Assembly: GCF_015207105.1 (NCBI RefSeq)
Contig: NZ_JADEXO010000025.1
Coordinates: 1-58,691 of the forward strand
DNA from: a cf. Phormidesmis sp. LEGE 11477
Lineage (GTDB): Bacteria > Cyanobacteriota > Cyanobacteriia > Phormidesmidales > Phormidesmidaceae
Length of the DNA: 58,691 nt
Direction of reading: 5' to 3'
The number at the start of each line of letters is the position of its first letter. The first letter of the stretch is position 1. A program made the position numbers and the translations under genes. The notes beneath the pieces are model-generated. The model saw nothing but the letters and a program-made list of their open reading frames with translations. It did no database searches and was not told where the DNA came from. This document shows, piece by piece, positions 27,231 to 36,291 of this stretch.

Positions 27231-29432
27231 ATGACACTAGCGACATCACAATCAAGAGGCGCAGCAGATATCTCAGATGCGGCTCTCGAAGACTTAGAGG
27301 GCGGGCTGAATATTGCTTCGATTGGGAAAGCTTTGCTGCGTAAGTGGTGGCTAATTGCCACTATGACCGTTCTGACGACTACGCTAGCAGGAGTAAGAGT
27401 GCTCTCAAGCACGGCAGTTTATCGAGCGCAGTTTGAGCTTTTGATCCAGGCCGGGAGTACAGAAACAGAAATTATTTCAGATGTACCGGATACGCTAACC
27501 GCTCGCCCGGAGCAAGTCACCAATACCGATCTGCTGAAACTGCTGACGAGTCCAACGGTGCTTCAGCCTGTGATCGATGGCATTCGCGATCGCTATCCCG
27601 GCTACTGTCCGCCGCTGACCAGTGCCTTCGAGCAAAACTACGATCCCTGTTACAACCGCTTAGCTTCGCAGCTTAGAGTCTCTCCACTGGGCAAGGGGTC
27701 TAACATTGTTCAAGTTTCCTTCCAGTCGCCAGACCTGCAGATAGTGCGAGTCGTTTTAGATCTGGTATCCGCAGCCTATCTAGACTACAGCCTAGAATCT
27801 AGGCAAGCGGATATCAGGCTAGGACTAGACTTTGTAGAAAAGAAGATTCCTGATTTGAGAGAAAGGGTCGATGATTTTGCCGGACGGCTGCAATCACTGC
27901 GACTAGAAAATAACCTGATAGATCCCGGTTCTCGAGGTGGTCAGCTCACGGGCCAAGCAGCGACATTTGCCCAACAGCAGCTTGAGGTGCGATCGCAGCT
28001 CTCTCAAGTACAAGACGCCTACGCTAATTTGACTCAGCAGCTTGCCAATCCTAGAGTGCAAGCTAGTTCGTCTGCCTTAGCACAAAATCCCCGCTACCAG
28101 AGGGTGCTAGATGAATTGCTTGCCCTTGACGCAGCAATTGCAGAAGCCTCTACCCTTTATCTAGAAACCAGTCCAGAAATGGAAGTACTTCTAGAAGAAC
28201 GGGAAAATCTACGCAACCTGCTAGCCGAACAGGGTTTGCAGACACAAGAAGAGCTACAGACGCAGATTCGTGAATTGACCAGCAGAGACAGGGCGCTGAC
28301 AACGGCGCTCAATGAAATTAATAGCAATATCGACAATCTCTCTTTTATCTCTAGAGACTACACAGATATTGAGCGAGAGCTACAGATTGCAACTAATAAC
28401 CTAAATCAGTTTCTGGCCAAACGAGAGGCGCTGCAGATCGATGCGGCCCAAGGGGAGCTTCCCTGGGAAATTGTCACCCCGCCAACTACACCGCGATCGC
28501 AGCCAGAAAGCCTTCCTCAGAATCTAGTTTTAGGTGCGATACTAGGCATTCTTTTAGGCGTCGCCTCAGCGCTATTGTTCGATAGAGCAACTGGCGTTAT
28601 CTACGGTGATACTGATATTAGAAAGACAACCAGGCTGCCGATATTAGCTAGAATACCGAACAACCGAATTTTGAACGGAACTGGTGCCCAAGAGAGTGTC
28701 ACCGAATCTCTACAATATGTAGGTGCCAATATTAAAGACAGTGCTGCTGCCGTCATCACAGAAGATGCACCTATAAATGTCACTGACAGGGATCAGTCCA
28801 TTAGCTCCGAGCAGACCAACGGACAGTCTCGGTCCTATCAGAGCGATCCTTTCTCCGAAGCCTTCCGATTACTATTCACCAATTTAAGACTTCTAGATTC
28901 TGACAATCCCCTGAAATCAGTTGTGATTACGTCAGTTATGCCAGAAGAAGGCAAATCAACCGTCGCCATCTATCTAGCCGAAACCGCTGCCGCGATGGGT
29001 CAACGTGTATTGCTCGTCGACGCGGATCTGCGAAACGCTAGCATTCATCAATATCTAGAGCTACCCAACGACCTTGGATTAACGAACCTTTGCTCAGGCG
29101 ATTCTAACTCTGCGGCCATCCAAAAGCTTTCTACAGAGCCGAATATGTATGTCCTCTGCTCAGGCTCTATTGCCGTCGAGCCGGCCCGATTGCTATCTTC
29201 TCGCAGCATGGCTCAAGTCATCGATAGGCTTCAATCTACATTTGATCTGATTATCTTTGATACACCGCCGCTATTAGGTCAATCGGACGCCTACCTGGCG
29301 TCAAATCACGCAGATGGTGTGCTATTAGTCACTCATCCTGGCAAGCTCAGACAGCCACTGTTAGATAGAGCAATGGAACAGTTGAAGATTGCAAATATCA
29401 ATGTACTAGGTGTGGTTTCTAGAGAAAGTTAA
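27231..29432 (+). CDS. Wzc-type polysaccharide copolymerase / BY-kinase-like ATPase without Tyr tail
   Basis: 733 residues. Membrane helices about 40-60 and 432-450 flank a long periplasmic domain with coiled-coil stretches (about 205-410). The C-terminal domain has Walker A in VMPEEGKSTVA (569-579), Walker A' LLVDADLR (594-601) and Walker B LIIFDTPP (673-680), as in bacterial tyrosine kinases. The protein stops three residues after LGVVS (ending RES), so the usual Tyr-rich autophosphorylation tail is absent; the downstream frames do not supply one. It should help set chain length and export with the upstream OPX protein, possibly with altered phospho-control. Confidence 0.9.
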   Translation: MTLATSQSRGAADISDAALEDLEGGLNIASIGKALLRKWWLIATMTVLTTTLAGVRVLSSTAVYRAQFELLIQAGSTETEIISDVPDTLTARPEQVTNTDLLKLLTSPTVLQPVIDGIRDRYPGYCPPLTSAFEQNYDPCYNRLASQLRVSPLGKGSNIVQVSFQSPDLQIVRVVLDLVSAAYLDYSLESRQADIRLGLDFVEKKIPDLRERVDDFAGRLQSLRLENNLIDPGSRGGQLTGQAATFAQQQLEVRSQLSQVQDAYANLTQQLANPRVQASSSALAQNPRYQRVLDELLALDAAIAEASTLYLETSPEMEVLLEERENLRNLLAEQGLQTQEELQTQIRELTSRDRALTTALNEINSNIDNLSFISRDYTDIERELQIATNNLNQFLAKREALQIDAAQGELPWEIVTPPTTPRSQPESLPQNLVLGAILGILLGVASALLFDRATGVIYGDTDIRKTTRLPILARIPNNRILNGTGAQESVTESLQYVGANIKDSAAAVITEDAPINVTDRDQSISSEQTNGQSRSYQSDPFSEAFRLLFTNLRLLDSDNPLKSVVITSVMPEEGKSTVAIYLAETAAAMGQRVLLVDADLRNASIHQYLELPNDLGLTNLCSGDSNSAAIQKLSTEPNMYVLCSGSIAVEPARLLSSRSMAQVIDRLQSTFDLIIFDTPPLLGQSDAYLASNHADGVLLVTHPGKLRQPLLDRAMEQLKIANINVLGVVSRES

Positions 29433-29732
29433 GCCCGACTGCTGGTAATTGGTCGTATTCCAAAGTTTCTATGAAGATGTTAGTGTTTACCTACATAGAA
29501 CAAGTTTTATAGATAATAGTAAGTATCGCTAGTATAATTACGTAAGGTTTTGTCTTCAAATTGAATAGCCCTACATAAGGTCTCCATATTGAGTCCTTTA
29601 TGGTGTTTATACGAGTATGGGTGTATCTAGGCTTTTGTGTATTTTCCACTGAAAGTAGTTTGTCACCTTAGGCAACCGCACAAAGCACGTAAGTCTATAG
29701 TCTAAGAAAGCAGTATACGTAGTGAAAAAATA
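29433..29732. other. Intergenic region before the first PEP-CTERM gene
   Basis: 300 A+T-rich bases. No gene, repeat or clear terminator recognised; the promoter for the PEP-CTERM gene is expected here. Confidence 0.5.
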
Positions 29733-30350
29733 ATGAAAAGAAAACTTTTAGTCAGTAGTGCACTCGCAGTAGGTGCAGTTCTAGCATCAGCATCTTTCTC
29801 AGCCTCGGAAGCAGCAATCTTTCGAGGTAGGCTCGCTTTTGATCAGGATAGTGCTGAGCCTCAGGGTGACTTCATCGAGAATGTTTCCAGCTCAGGCATA
29901 GACTTCGTTGGTGGGGCTACTAGTGAAGTAGATTCGTCTAGTACTGAAGATTTCGCTACTTTGATTGGCAACACGGTGTTTCTAAACGATTTGGTCTTAG
30001 ATGGTGCTGGAAACTTGCTGGGTGGCCCGCAAGTGCTTTTCTCTGTTGATTCAGGCCCATCTTTTACTGCAACTAGCGTCTCCAATGTTTTGTTTAGCCC
30101 TGTTGGACCTAACGATTTGTTTGCAGCCGATCTTCGTGGTTTCTTCACGAGTGGACCGAATAATACGGCTGTCAGTCCTTCGAGTGTTGTCATAGCGCTT
30201 AACGGTGGTGGCAACCCAGTCCAGTCTGACTTCCTAAATTACTCCTTCACGACTGTTCCCACGCCTGCTTTGCTACCAGGCTTGATTGGAATGGGCGTTG
30301 CTGCCCTGCGCCGTCGCAAGGAAGAAGAGTTGGAATCGGCTGAATCCTAG
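29733..30350 (+). CDS. PEP-CTERM-type secreted protein, exosortase substrate
   Basis: 205 residues. Signal peptide MKRKLLVSSALAVGAVLASA, with cleavage near residue 27. The mature part is Ser/Asn/Asp-rich, low in charge, and without Cys. The C-terminal sorting signal begins at residue 176: PTPALLPGLIGMGVAALRRR, i.e. a PTPA box, hydrophobic helix and Arg cluster. This is the cyanobacterial PEP-CTERM variant. Unusually, the basic cluster is followed by ten mostly acidic residues. Exosortases cleave at or near the box and anchor or release the protein. The exosortase gene lies 1.2 kb downstream on the same strand. Confidence 0.85.
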   Translation: MKRKLLVSSALAVGAVLASASFSASEAAIFRGRLAFDQDSAEPQGDFIENVSSSGIDFVGGATSEVDSSSTEDFATLIGNTVFLNDLVLDGAGNLLGGPQVLFSVDSGPSFTATSVSNVLFSPVGPNDLFAADLRGFFTSGPNNTAVSPSSVVIALNGGGNPVQSDFLNYSFTTVPTPALLPGLIGMGVAALRRRKEEELESAES

Positions 30351-30434
30351 AACTCACCAATCGAATGAGAATGCTTGCTGCCGCTTCGGCTCCGTGGTCT
30401 AAGTGCTGTTGTAGTTAAAGATTCTCCTTTAAAG

Positions 30435-30470
30435 ATCCCTTGCGCTCTTATTCGGGCATGAGGGATTTTT
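30435..30470 (+). terminator. Candidate rho-independent terminator of PEP-CTERM gene 1
   Basis: ATCCCT (30435-30440) pairs with AGGGAT (30461-30466), followed by TTTT. The stem is short but the T-run and position 85 nt after the stop fit termination. Confidence 0.5.
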
Positions 30471-30514
30471 AAGGATCGAGGATTAAATAGTTTGTCCAAG
30501 CTACTGCTTCTTGT

Positions 30515-30600
30515 CACCCTCAGCCTAACCCTCTTCCAAAGGGCGAGGGAGCTAGATCCGGCCCCCTTCTCCTCCGGGAGAAGGGTTGGGGATGAGGGCT
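30515..30600. repeat. REP-like nested palindromic element
   Basis: Two G+C-rich hairpins stand side by side: CCCTCTTCC/AGGGCGAGGG and CCCTTCTCC/GGGAGAAGGG. Outer arms ACCCTCAGCCTAACCCT and AGGGTTGGGGATGAGGG are imperfectly complementary. This pattern is known from dispersed intergenic repeats in many cyanobacteria and other bacteria. Only one copy is in the window, so dispersal is inferred. Confidence 0.65.
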
Positions 30601-30901
30601 CGGAAACTAACTGTACCTTTTATTTAATTCTCGCCCCTAAGTCATTCTTTAGCGGAATGGTATCAGCTAAATAGCTTCAGATAAGAGACAAACGCTCTGT
30701 GACGGCTTTTTAACAGTTTGTTGATGAAGCTAAAGCATTGATTGTATAAAAACATTCTTAATCAAACTTGCACTAATCAGAGTCGATGACCGACAAGCCT
30801 TATCCTACTATTAAATAAACTATTGCATTAGTTAATCAAGCTTCCATCAATGCAATCAATGCACTTCCACTAATACAGCTAACTTACTCTTTGTATTTAA
30901 C

Positions 30902-31522
30902 ATGACTAGTATCCTGAAATCTCGTCAACCTAGCTCAGGACAGCCGCTTGCCTATGAGAACAGCGGTTTGGCCAAAAGCATTTGTACTGTTGTCGGCATT
31001 GCCTGCGTTGGCGGCTTCATTGTCGATTTGTTAGTGCTGAGTACGCCGCCTAATCCATTAGCTTTAGAATGGCGCATTGGCTTTCTTCAGCAGGCGGGCG
31101 ATCGCAGCATTGTCTTTTTCTTTGGTGTTGCCCTTTTGCTCTACAGCATCTTTGACAATCGTCGACTAAAGAGACCGTTTTCTCTCTTTTGCCTGGTCGT
31201 GGGCGTCGCCATGCTGCTTTCTTCTGGATTAGTTATTCGCGACAGTCTAATTCTTAGGAATCAAGCCTTTGAGGCAATCTCTACTCAAGAGCAACAGCTA
31301 CAGGCGCAGATAGATGAAACAATTAGCAACCCGGAGCTAGCTGCTGAGCTGACACCAGATCAGCTACGTCAGGCCTCGCAAGAAATCTCTAGCCGAGCTC
31401 AAACGCTCAAACAAACCAGAGGGCAAGGCATTACAAAGTCAGGGATTGCTAGCTTGGGTAACTTAGTCGTTGTTGGCTTAGGCATGATTGGGCTAAGCCG
31501 AATTGGGTTGAAGCGTCGTTAG
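30902..31522 (+). CDS. HpsJ-like membrane protein associated with cyanoexosortase
   Basis: 206 residues. Three N-terminal membrane helices (about 25-47, 67-85, 91-112), a helical periplasmic or cytosolic segment (about 120-170, Gln/Glu-rich, ISTQEQQLQAQIDETI), and a last helix about 178-200 ending LSRIGLKRR. This order matches HpsJ-like proteins that accompany cyanobacterial exosortases; HpsJ was first described in hormogonium polysaccharide loci. Biochemical role unknown. It stands 70 nt upstream of the exosortase gene, same strand. The family call rests on layout and context. Confidence 0.6.
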   Translation: MTSILKSRQPSSGQPLAYENSGLAKSICTVVGIACVGGFIVDLLVLSTPPNPLALEWRIGFLQQAGDRSIVFFFGVALLLYSIFDNRRLKRPFSLFCLVVGVAMLLSSGLVIRDSLILRNQAFEAISTQEQQLQAQIDETISNPELAAELTPDQLRQASQEISSRAQTLKQTRGQGITKSGIASLGNLVVVGLGMIGLSRIGLKRR

Positions 31523-31592
31523 TGATGTATTGCTTCAGTACTAAATCGACAAACTTACGCAACGGCCTCAATGCGGAGAGGATATCTTTACC

Positions 31593-32510
31593 ATGTTATG
31601 GAAACAAAAGCTTGGCAGCAATTTGCAAAGTTTGCTACAGCAGGCGCTACAGACTAACCAGGGCCGGTTTTCGCTATTAGGGCTATCTATTGGCTTGCTG
31701 TATCTGCCAGCTTGGCTTGGCTACCTAGTTCCTCGAATACTCAAAGGCAAGATAGGCTGGTTTTTGATAGCTAGCATGTTGTTTTTAGCGGGCCTGGAGC
31801 TATGGAGCAAGCGAAAAGTTCTAAGGCAGCTAGAATCGGCTGAAGAGGACCGACTGCTGGGCTATCTACTAATCGGCTCTAGCGCGATTCTTTTTCCATT
31901 TTGCCGCTTTGCGATCTGGCCTCAGTCTCTACTCTGGTTATTGATACTTGTCGGCATCGTCTTTAGCCTTTGGGGCGCAGCTTTTTTTCGGCTGTTTCTG
32001 ATGCCAACGTTCTTTATTAGCCTTACGGTATATCCCCGGATAGGTCTGATATCGCGTTTCCTATGGGAGTTTTTTGTTCCTCATCAGGGTTTGGAAAAGG
32101 CTATGGCCTGGGGGGCAACGCTGGCAATGCAGAGCGTAGGGTTTCCTGCCGTCAATCAGGATATATATATCACTTTTCCTGAAGGGGCAGTCGAAGTGGG
32201 GTGGGGCTGTAATGGCTTGGACATGGCAATTACCCTGGCCGCCGCTGGATTGTTCATGGGGATTTTGTATAAGCAACCTAGGAATCAAATGATCGCCTTG
32301 ATTTCTATGGCAGTGGCGATCGCATTCCTTGCCAATATCCCTCGGCTAATGTTGGTCACCATTGCAGAGATATATTGGGGGCCAGAGTGGTTTAAGTTCT
32401 GGCATGGCTTCTGGGGAGGGCAGATATTCTCAGGCGTGCTGTTTACGATCTACTATTACGTAGTGGAAGGTCTGGCCAAAAGTAAATCCACGAAGGTAAA
32501 CGACAACTGA
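31593..32510 (+). CDS. Cyanoexosortase (exosortase/archaeosortase family transpeptidase)
   Basis: 305 residues, about eight membrane helices. The exosortase catalytic triad is visible in order: Cys206 in VGWGCNGLDM, Arg251 in ANIPRLML, and His271 in WHGFWGGQIFSG. These cysteine transpeptidases cut C-terminal PEP-CTERM-type signals. PEP-CTERM genes flank it on both sides. A GGAGAGG site lies upstream of the ATG. Cyanobacterial exosortases fall in several named subtypes; I cannot tell which from sequence alone. Confidence 0.88.
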   Translation: MLWKQKLGSNLQSLLQQALQTNQGRFSLLGLSIGLLYLPAWLGYLVPRILKGKIGWFLIASMLFLAGLELWSKRKVLRQLESAEEDRLLGYLLIGSSAILFPFCRFAIWPQSLLWLLILVGIVFSLWGAAFFRLFLMPTFFISLTVYPRIGLISRFLWEFFVPHQGLEKAMAWGATLAMQSVGFPAVNQDIYITFPEGAVEVGWGCNGLDMAITLAAAGLFMGILYKQPRNQMIALISMAVAIAFLANIPRLMLVTIAEIYWGPEWFKFWHGFWGGQIFSGVLFTIYYYVVEGLAKSKSTKVNDN

Positions 32511-32864
32511 CGCTAGTTGAATATAATCTCGAACACGATATATATAAAGACTTTGATATATCAGGCAGCTAATCATTGACAGGTAAGGCTGCGTACGGGA
32601 CTATGTGCTGTATAGGTGTATTCTAACTAATTGTGACTTCTTGTCAAGCTGCCCTGTTGAACCGAGTGCTCATGCTCTGACTCTTGTTAGTTGTCAGATC
32701 AGGTAACTCTCAAACATGTTAGAAAGGGGGCGTAGAAATTTTCACCTTTCTTACGGCTGGTTATAGAAAGTTCATGATGGTTACTGTCCAAGTGGATACT
32801 CTTTACTATCCTGCGCGACAGAAATAACTCATATGTCTTAACAATTACGTTTTCGGAACAACAA
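32511..32864. other. Intergenic region before the second PEP-CTERM gene
   Basis: 354 bases. An A+T-rich pair GATATAT/ATATATC at about 32537-32562 could fold weakly after the exosortase gene. Otherwise nothing recognised; a separate promoter for the downstream gene is likely. Confidence 0.45.
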
Positions 32865-33554
32865 ATGATGTTAACGAAAAAATCGCTTAGCGTAGCGGCG
32901 ATCGCAGTCGGCTCCGTAGCGGCGAGCTGGATCCTTCAGCTCAAGCCTGCCGCTGCCGCTGCCCTCTCCTGTGCTCCAAATTTCACATCCTTGGTCACCC
33001 AAGTAAATCCTACCGACCAAAACAATCCATCGCTAGGCTGTCAGTACTCAGATGTTCTAAATAATGACAAAGAAGCAGATATAAATAGCGAAGCTTTCTT
33101 CGGTAAAAGCGACTGGATAGTTGCCGGGAAAGACGATGGAGCCGGACAAAATAGCGGCGACGACTTCAACTTCATTGGCGGAACAAACGGCATAATTAAA
33201 CTGCTTAACGATTCCACACTGGATCAAAGCGTTGTGACGTTGCTGACCAGTGGTCGTCAGGGTTCATCGAGTCCTACAGATCTTTTGCTCACATTCAAGG
33301 GAGCCGCCAACAACGTAGACCCGAGTACGGTTGTGGCATATCTCCTTAATGTTCCTAATAGTAATGGAGAGTATAGTTGGACATCACCTTTCACAAACCC
33401 CAACAACGGCAACTTAAAAGACGTATCACACGTTAGCCTCTTCTACCGTGCCCCTGTTGATGGTACACCCATACCAACGCCTGCGCTCCTTCCCGGACTT
33501 GTGGGTATGGGCATTGCGGCGGTTCGCAAGCGTAGAGTTGACATAGAATCATAA
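32865..33554 (+). CDS. PEP-CTERM-type secreted protein, second exosortase substrate
   Basis: 229 residues. A signal peptide (basic MLTKK, hydrophobic core, Ala-rich end KPAAAAA) is followed by a mature domain with two cysteines about 25 residues apart (SCAPNF and GCQYSD), rich in Asn, Asp and Gly. The C-terminal signal from residue 204 is PTPALLPGLVGMGIAAVRKR, almost identical to that of the protein at 29733-30350, although the mature parts are unrelated by eye. It is 354 nt after the exosortase gene and followed by a strong terminator. Confidence 0.85.
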   Translation: MMLTKKSLSVAAIAVGSVAASWILQLKPAAAAALSCAPNFTSLVTQVNPTDQNNPSLGCQYSDVLNNDKEADINSEAFFGKSDWIVAGKDDGAGQNSGDDFNFIGGTNGIIKLLNDSTLDQSVVTLLTSGRQGSSSPTDLLLTFKGAANNVDPSTVVAYLLNVPNSNGEYSWTSPFTNPNNGNLKDVSHVSLFYRAPVDGTPIPTPALLPGLVGMGIAAVRKRRVDIES

Positions 33555-33584
33555 GCTCGTTGCACTAGTTCCGCGATCAAATTA

Positions 33585-33634
33585 ACTACAGAACGTCATT
33601 CAACTGATAGATGACGTTCTGTAGTCTTTTTTTT
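33585..33634 (+). terminator. Rho-independent terminator after PEP-CTERM gene 2
   Basis: ACTACAGAACGTCAT (33585-33599) and ATGACGTTCTGTAGT (33611-33625) form a perfect 15-bp stem with an 11-nt loop, followed by a run of eight T. It ends the exosortase island and separates it from the convergent polymerase gene. Confidence 0.92.
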
Positions 33635-33700
33635 GAGTGATACATATTTAGCGAGGTTCCAGCTTATCTTTATACGCACTACGCGCTCTAATCGAATACG

Positions 33701-35071
33701 CTATCTAGATGTCTCTTTCTCTCTAGTCTCTTGCCACCTAAGCGCGAGCAAACAGGCCACTGTCAGTACATGTCCTGGTTCTTCCATCTGTGTCAAGATC
33801 CAGCCAAAGCTAGCGGTAGACAGTAGTAAAAACTTGCCAAAGTCATCTACGCACACTTTCTGCCATACAACGAAGCAAAGGTAGAGATAGATTAGGATAC
33901 CGACAATGCCAGAGTCTCCCCACCAACCCATCCAGGAAAACAGTGGAAAATAGACGGTTGATTCACGAGGTAGATAGACCGTATATACGACTTCCCAAAC
34001 GTCAGCCGATGCCTGATTCGTGGTTGCGCCCAAAGGCATTAATAAGCTTCTGTAGTCTCGCATTACCCAGCCGCCCAGACGACTCACCGTATGGCCAGGT
34101 CCTAAGCCAAAAAGCCAGTTTAAAGGGGACTCGAAATGGGTCGGAATAATGCGAAAGCCAGCAAATTTAGTTTGTGCAGCTAACCCATCCCATCCCCAAA
34201 TAGGTCGATTTGTCCAATTTTGATAAGGTGCTAGAAAGGCAGCATCTAGGTTAAGCAGCATCCAGCCAAACACGAAGGCAGCAATGCTGCCAACCGATAG
34301 GTAAGCAATGAGTTTTAGTGGCTTCTCGACGTTTGTAGCTGCTAGCAACCCCCATCCTATAGCAAGCCCCATAAAGACTTGCTTTGAATCTGATACTTGT
34401 GTCTGGTACAGCGCCGCCAATACAGGGAGAGCGCGTAGCCAGAGTGGAGACTGCTTGAAATGATTAAAGAAGTAAATACTGAAGTAAAGTGATACTGTAC
34501 AGGAGACATAGTTAGCAGCACTGCCGCCGCCGCCGCCAAAGACGCCGCCGATGTTGTCTTGAAGCGTGCCACCTGTAGGTTTAGGATACAGCCCCAAAGG
34601 CAATAGGATTGACTGCGCGATCGCTAATACCAGATTGAATAGCGCAAACCCAAGTACCCAGTAGCGAAATTTCTCTAGTCGCTCGCCCGTCATCGGCACA
34701 GCAATAATGGCTGTGAGCAGCAAGAATGGCTCCGCCTGAAACATAAACTGCAAAGCTATATTCGGCATGCCAGCGCCGTTGAGTACAGTGCTAATGAGTA
34801 GTGTGATCAGCAGAGCGAAAATAGCTGATACCAGCTGGGCAACGGTACGTGTTCTTTTGCGATCGCGCGTCTTAGTCGTAAAGAGAGCAATCAGGAAAAC
34901 TGCAGGAACAATGCCAAAGTGAACAAAATTGATCACCGCTGGTGCGCCAAGCGAATCTAGCAGGCGGGGAAAGAAAGCACTCGCAAACCCAATCAAGATC
35001 AGTCTAGAATTACTAACAATGCCCTTTTCCTGGTAGGCAAAGCTTTGATTTTTGAGTCTGAGCTGATCCAT
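33701..35071 (-). CDS. Wzy/WaaL-like polysaccharide polymerase or ligase (membrane)
   Basis: 456 residues with 10-12 hydrophobic helices and a large polar loop (about 285-370) between late helices, the layout of O-antigen polymerase/ligase proteins. The loop contains NWLFGLGPGHTVSRLGGW and the segment ESTVYFPLFSWMGWWGDSGIVG follows it; GLGPG plus a following helix is frequent in this superfamily. Sequence is poorly conserved, so context decides: it heads a glycosyltransferase block, next to Wza/Wzc-type genes, and most likely polymerises repeat units at the periplasmic face. Ligase activity cannot be excluded. Confidence 0.72.
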   Translation of the reverse strand: MDQLRLKNQSFAYQEKGIVSNSRLILIGFASAFFPRLLDSLGAPAVINFVHFGIVPAVFLIALFTTKTRDRKRTRTVAQLVSAIFALLITLLISTVLNGAGMPNIALQFMFQAEPFLLLTAIIAVPMTGERLEKFRYWVLGFALFNLVLAIAQSILLPLGLYPKPTGGTLQDNIGGVFGGGGGSAANYVSCTVSLYFSIYFFNHFKQSPLWLRALPVLAALYQTQVSDSKQVFMGLAIGWGLLAATNVEKPLKLIAYLSVGSIAAFVFGWMLLNLDAAFLAPYQNWTNRPIWGWDGLAAQTKFAGFRIIPTHFESPLNWLFGLGPGHTVSRLGGWVMRDYRSLLMPLGATTNQASADVWEVVYTVYLPRESTVYFPLFSWMGWWGDSGIVGILIYLYLCFVVWQKVCVDDFGKFLLLSTASFGWILTQMEEPGHVLTVACLLALRWQETREKETSR

Positions 35072-35106
35072 AGCTGATTAAGGGTTGCCCTTTAGATAAA
35101 TGGCTT

Positions 35107-36240
35107 TTACTGATCGACAGCGAGCTGCATATAAAAATCCAATAGCCGCTTGGATACGGTTTGCTTGAGAAATCGGGAATCGGCAATGGCTGTCGATGGC
35201 CTGCCTATGTTTAGTTCGTCGGTCATTACCTCGGCGAGTGTATGAGCGGCCTGCTCGTCAAGCTTGAAGTACCGACAGGAAGAGAGCCCAACTTCTCTAA
35301 AAACAGGAATATCTGAACAGACAGCCGGGCAACCAAGTGATAGAGCTTCAGCTAGCGGTAGGCAAAAGCCTTCTGTAGAAGAAGGAATCACAAACAACTC
35401 AGCTTGCTCATAAAGCCATCGGAGTTCTGAGTCTTCGAGACCTGAAAGAAAAAGAACCCGGTCTTGTACGCCTAAGTTGGCCACTAGGGTCTGAAGGTTT
35501 TCTGTTTCAGGCCCGGTACTGCCTACTATAACGAGTTTGGTCTCATTCGAGAGCGTATGATTGTCGCATAAAGTGGCATAGACTCGAATGAGCAGATCCA
35601 GGTTTTTGTTCTGACGATGCTGGGCAACGGTCAGTAAAAACGACTTAGAGAGATCTTCAGCGACTGAACTGGGCATTTGAGGTGAGATGCCTGAAAAATC
35701 AACCACGTTATAGATAACAGTGGTCTGCTTCTGACTTTTGACTCGTGAAAAATAGGTTTCTAGAGATTCCAAAGTTTCTTTGGAAACGCAGACAAGGCCA
35801 TCGCTGCCGCGCACGCACTGCTGTAAGAAAGCCTGATTGAACAGTACTCTAGGATAGCCAAAGTTCTGGGGATATTCGTAGGGATACAAATCGTGGATAG
35901 TAGAGACAACAGGTGCGTTGAACCATTTGCGAATAAAAGGAAATGGAAAAGAGAGATGAATAATGTCTGGGCTTAGCGCTTTGGCAACTTTAGGCAGCCC
36001 TTGCAAAAACCAATAGTTTCGAGAGGCCGAGCTGTTTTTGATATCAACCGGAACAACAGTAATTTTCTCAGATGAAAGATCGAACGTACGCTCGAAGTAG
36101 CCCTGTTGCCAGCGTCCAATAATAAGCGTGACTCTGTGGATGCGATCGCGACTTGCCAGACATAGGGCCAAATTTGCAGCATGTCGGCAGACGCCTGTTG
36201 GCCTAGTGGGTCTATGGAGCGCCGGGATGAGCACATGCAT
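35107..36240 (-). CDS. Glycosyltransferase family 4 (GT-B)
   Basis: 377 residues. Two Rossmann-like halves: N-terminal acceptor half with PDIIHLSFPF and STIHDLYPYEYP, and C-terminal donor half with FLLTVAQHRQNKNLDLLI and PSSTEGFCLPLAEALSLGCP, where EGFCLPLAE is the EX7E nucleotide-sugar motif. A retaining transferase using a nucleotide-activated sugar, cytosolic and membrane-associated. The STIHDLYP block resembles mannosyl/galactosyl/rhamnosyl transferases, but sugar and linkage cannot be assigned. It is 35 nt upstream of the polymerase gene, same strand. Confidence 0.88.
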   Translation of the reverse strand: MHVLIPALHRPTRPTGVCRHAANLALCLASRDRIHRVTLIIGRWQQGYFERTFDLSSEKITVVPVDIKNSSASRNYWFLQGLPKVAKALSPDIIHLSFPFPFIRKWFNAPVVSTIHDLYPYEYPQNFGYPRVLFNQAFLQQCVRGSDGLVCVSKETLESLETYFSRVKSQKQTTVIYNVVDFSGISPQMPSSVAEDLSKSFLLTVAQHRQNKNLDLLIRVYATLCDNHTLSNETKLVIVGSTGPETENLQTLVANLGVQDRVLFLSGLEDSELRWLYEQAELFVIPSSTEGFCLPLAEALSLGCPAVCSDIPVFREVGLSSCRYFKLDEQAAHTLAEVMTDELNIGRPSTAIADSRFLKQTVSKRLLDFYMQLAVDQ

Positions 36241-36291
36241 ACGGAGAAGAAACGATCCAATCGTTCGTGAGTTGATCCTATTGGTAGAGAA

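Larger units (their letters stand above)
30351..30901. other. Intergenic region after the first PEP-CTERM gene
   Basis: 551 bases holding a candidate terminator and a REP-like palindromic element (both listed). The remainder, 30601-30901, is A+T-rich without a credible gene and should contain the hpsJ-like promoter. Confidence 0.5.

Noticed and set aside
29433-29520. Possible frameshifted Tyr-rich tail of the Wzc-type protein
   Set aside because: The +1 continuation was read through by eye and has only scattered Tyr residues, not a cluster.
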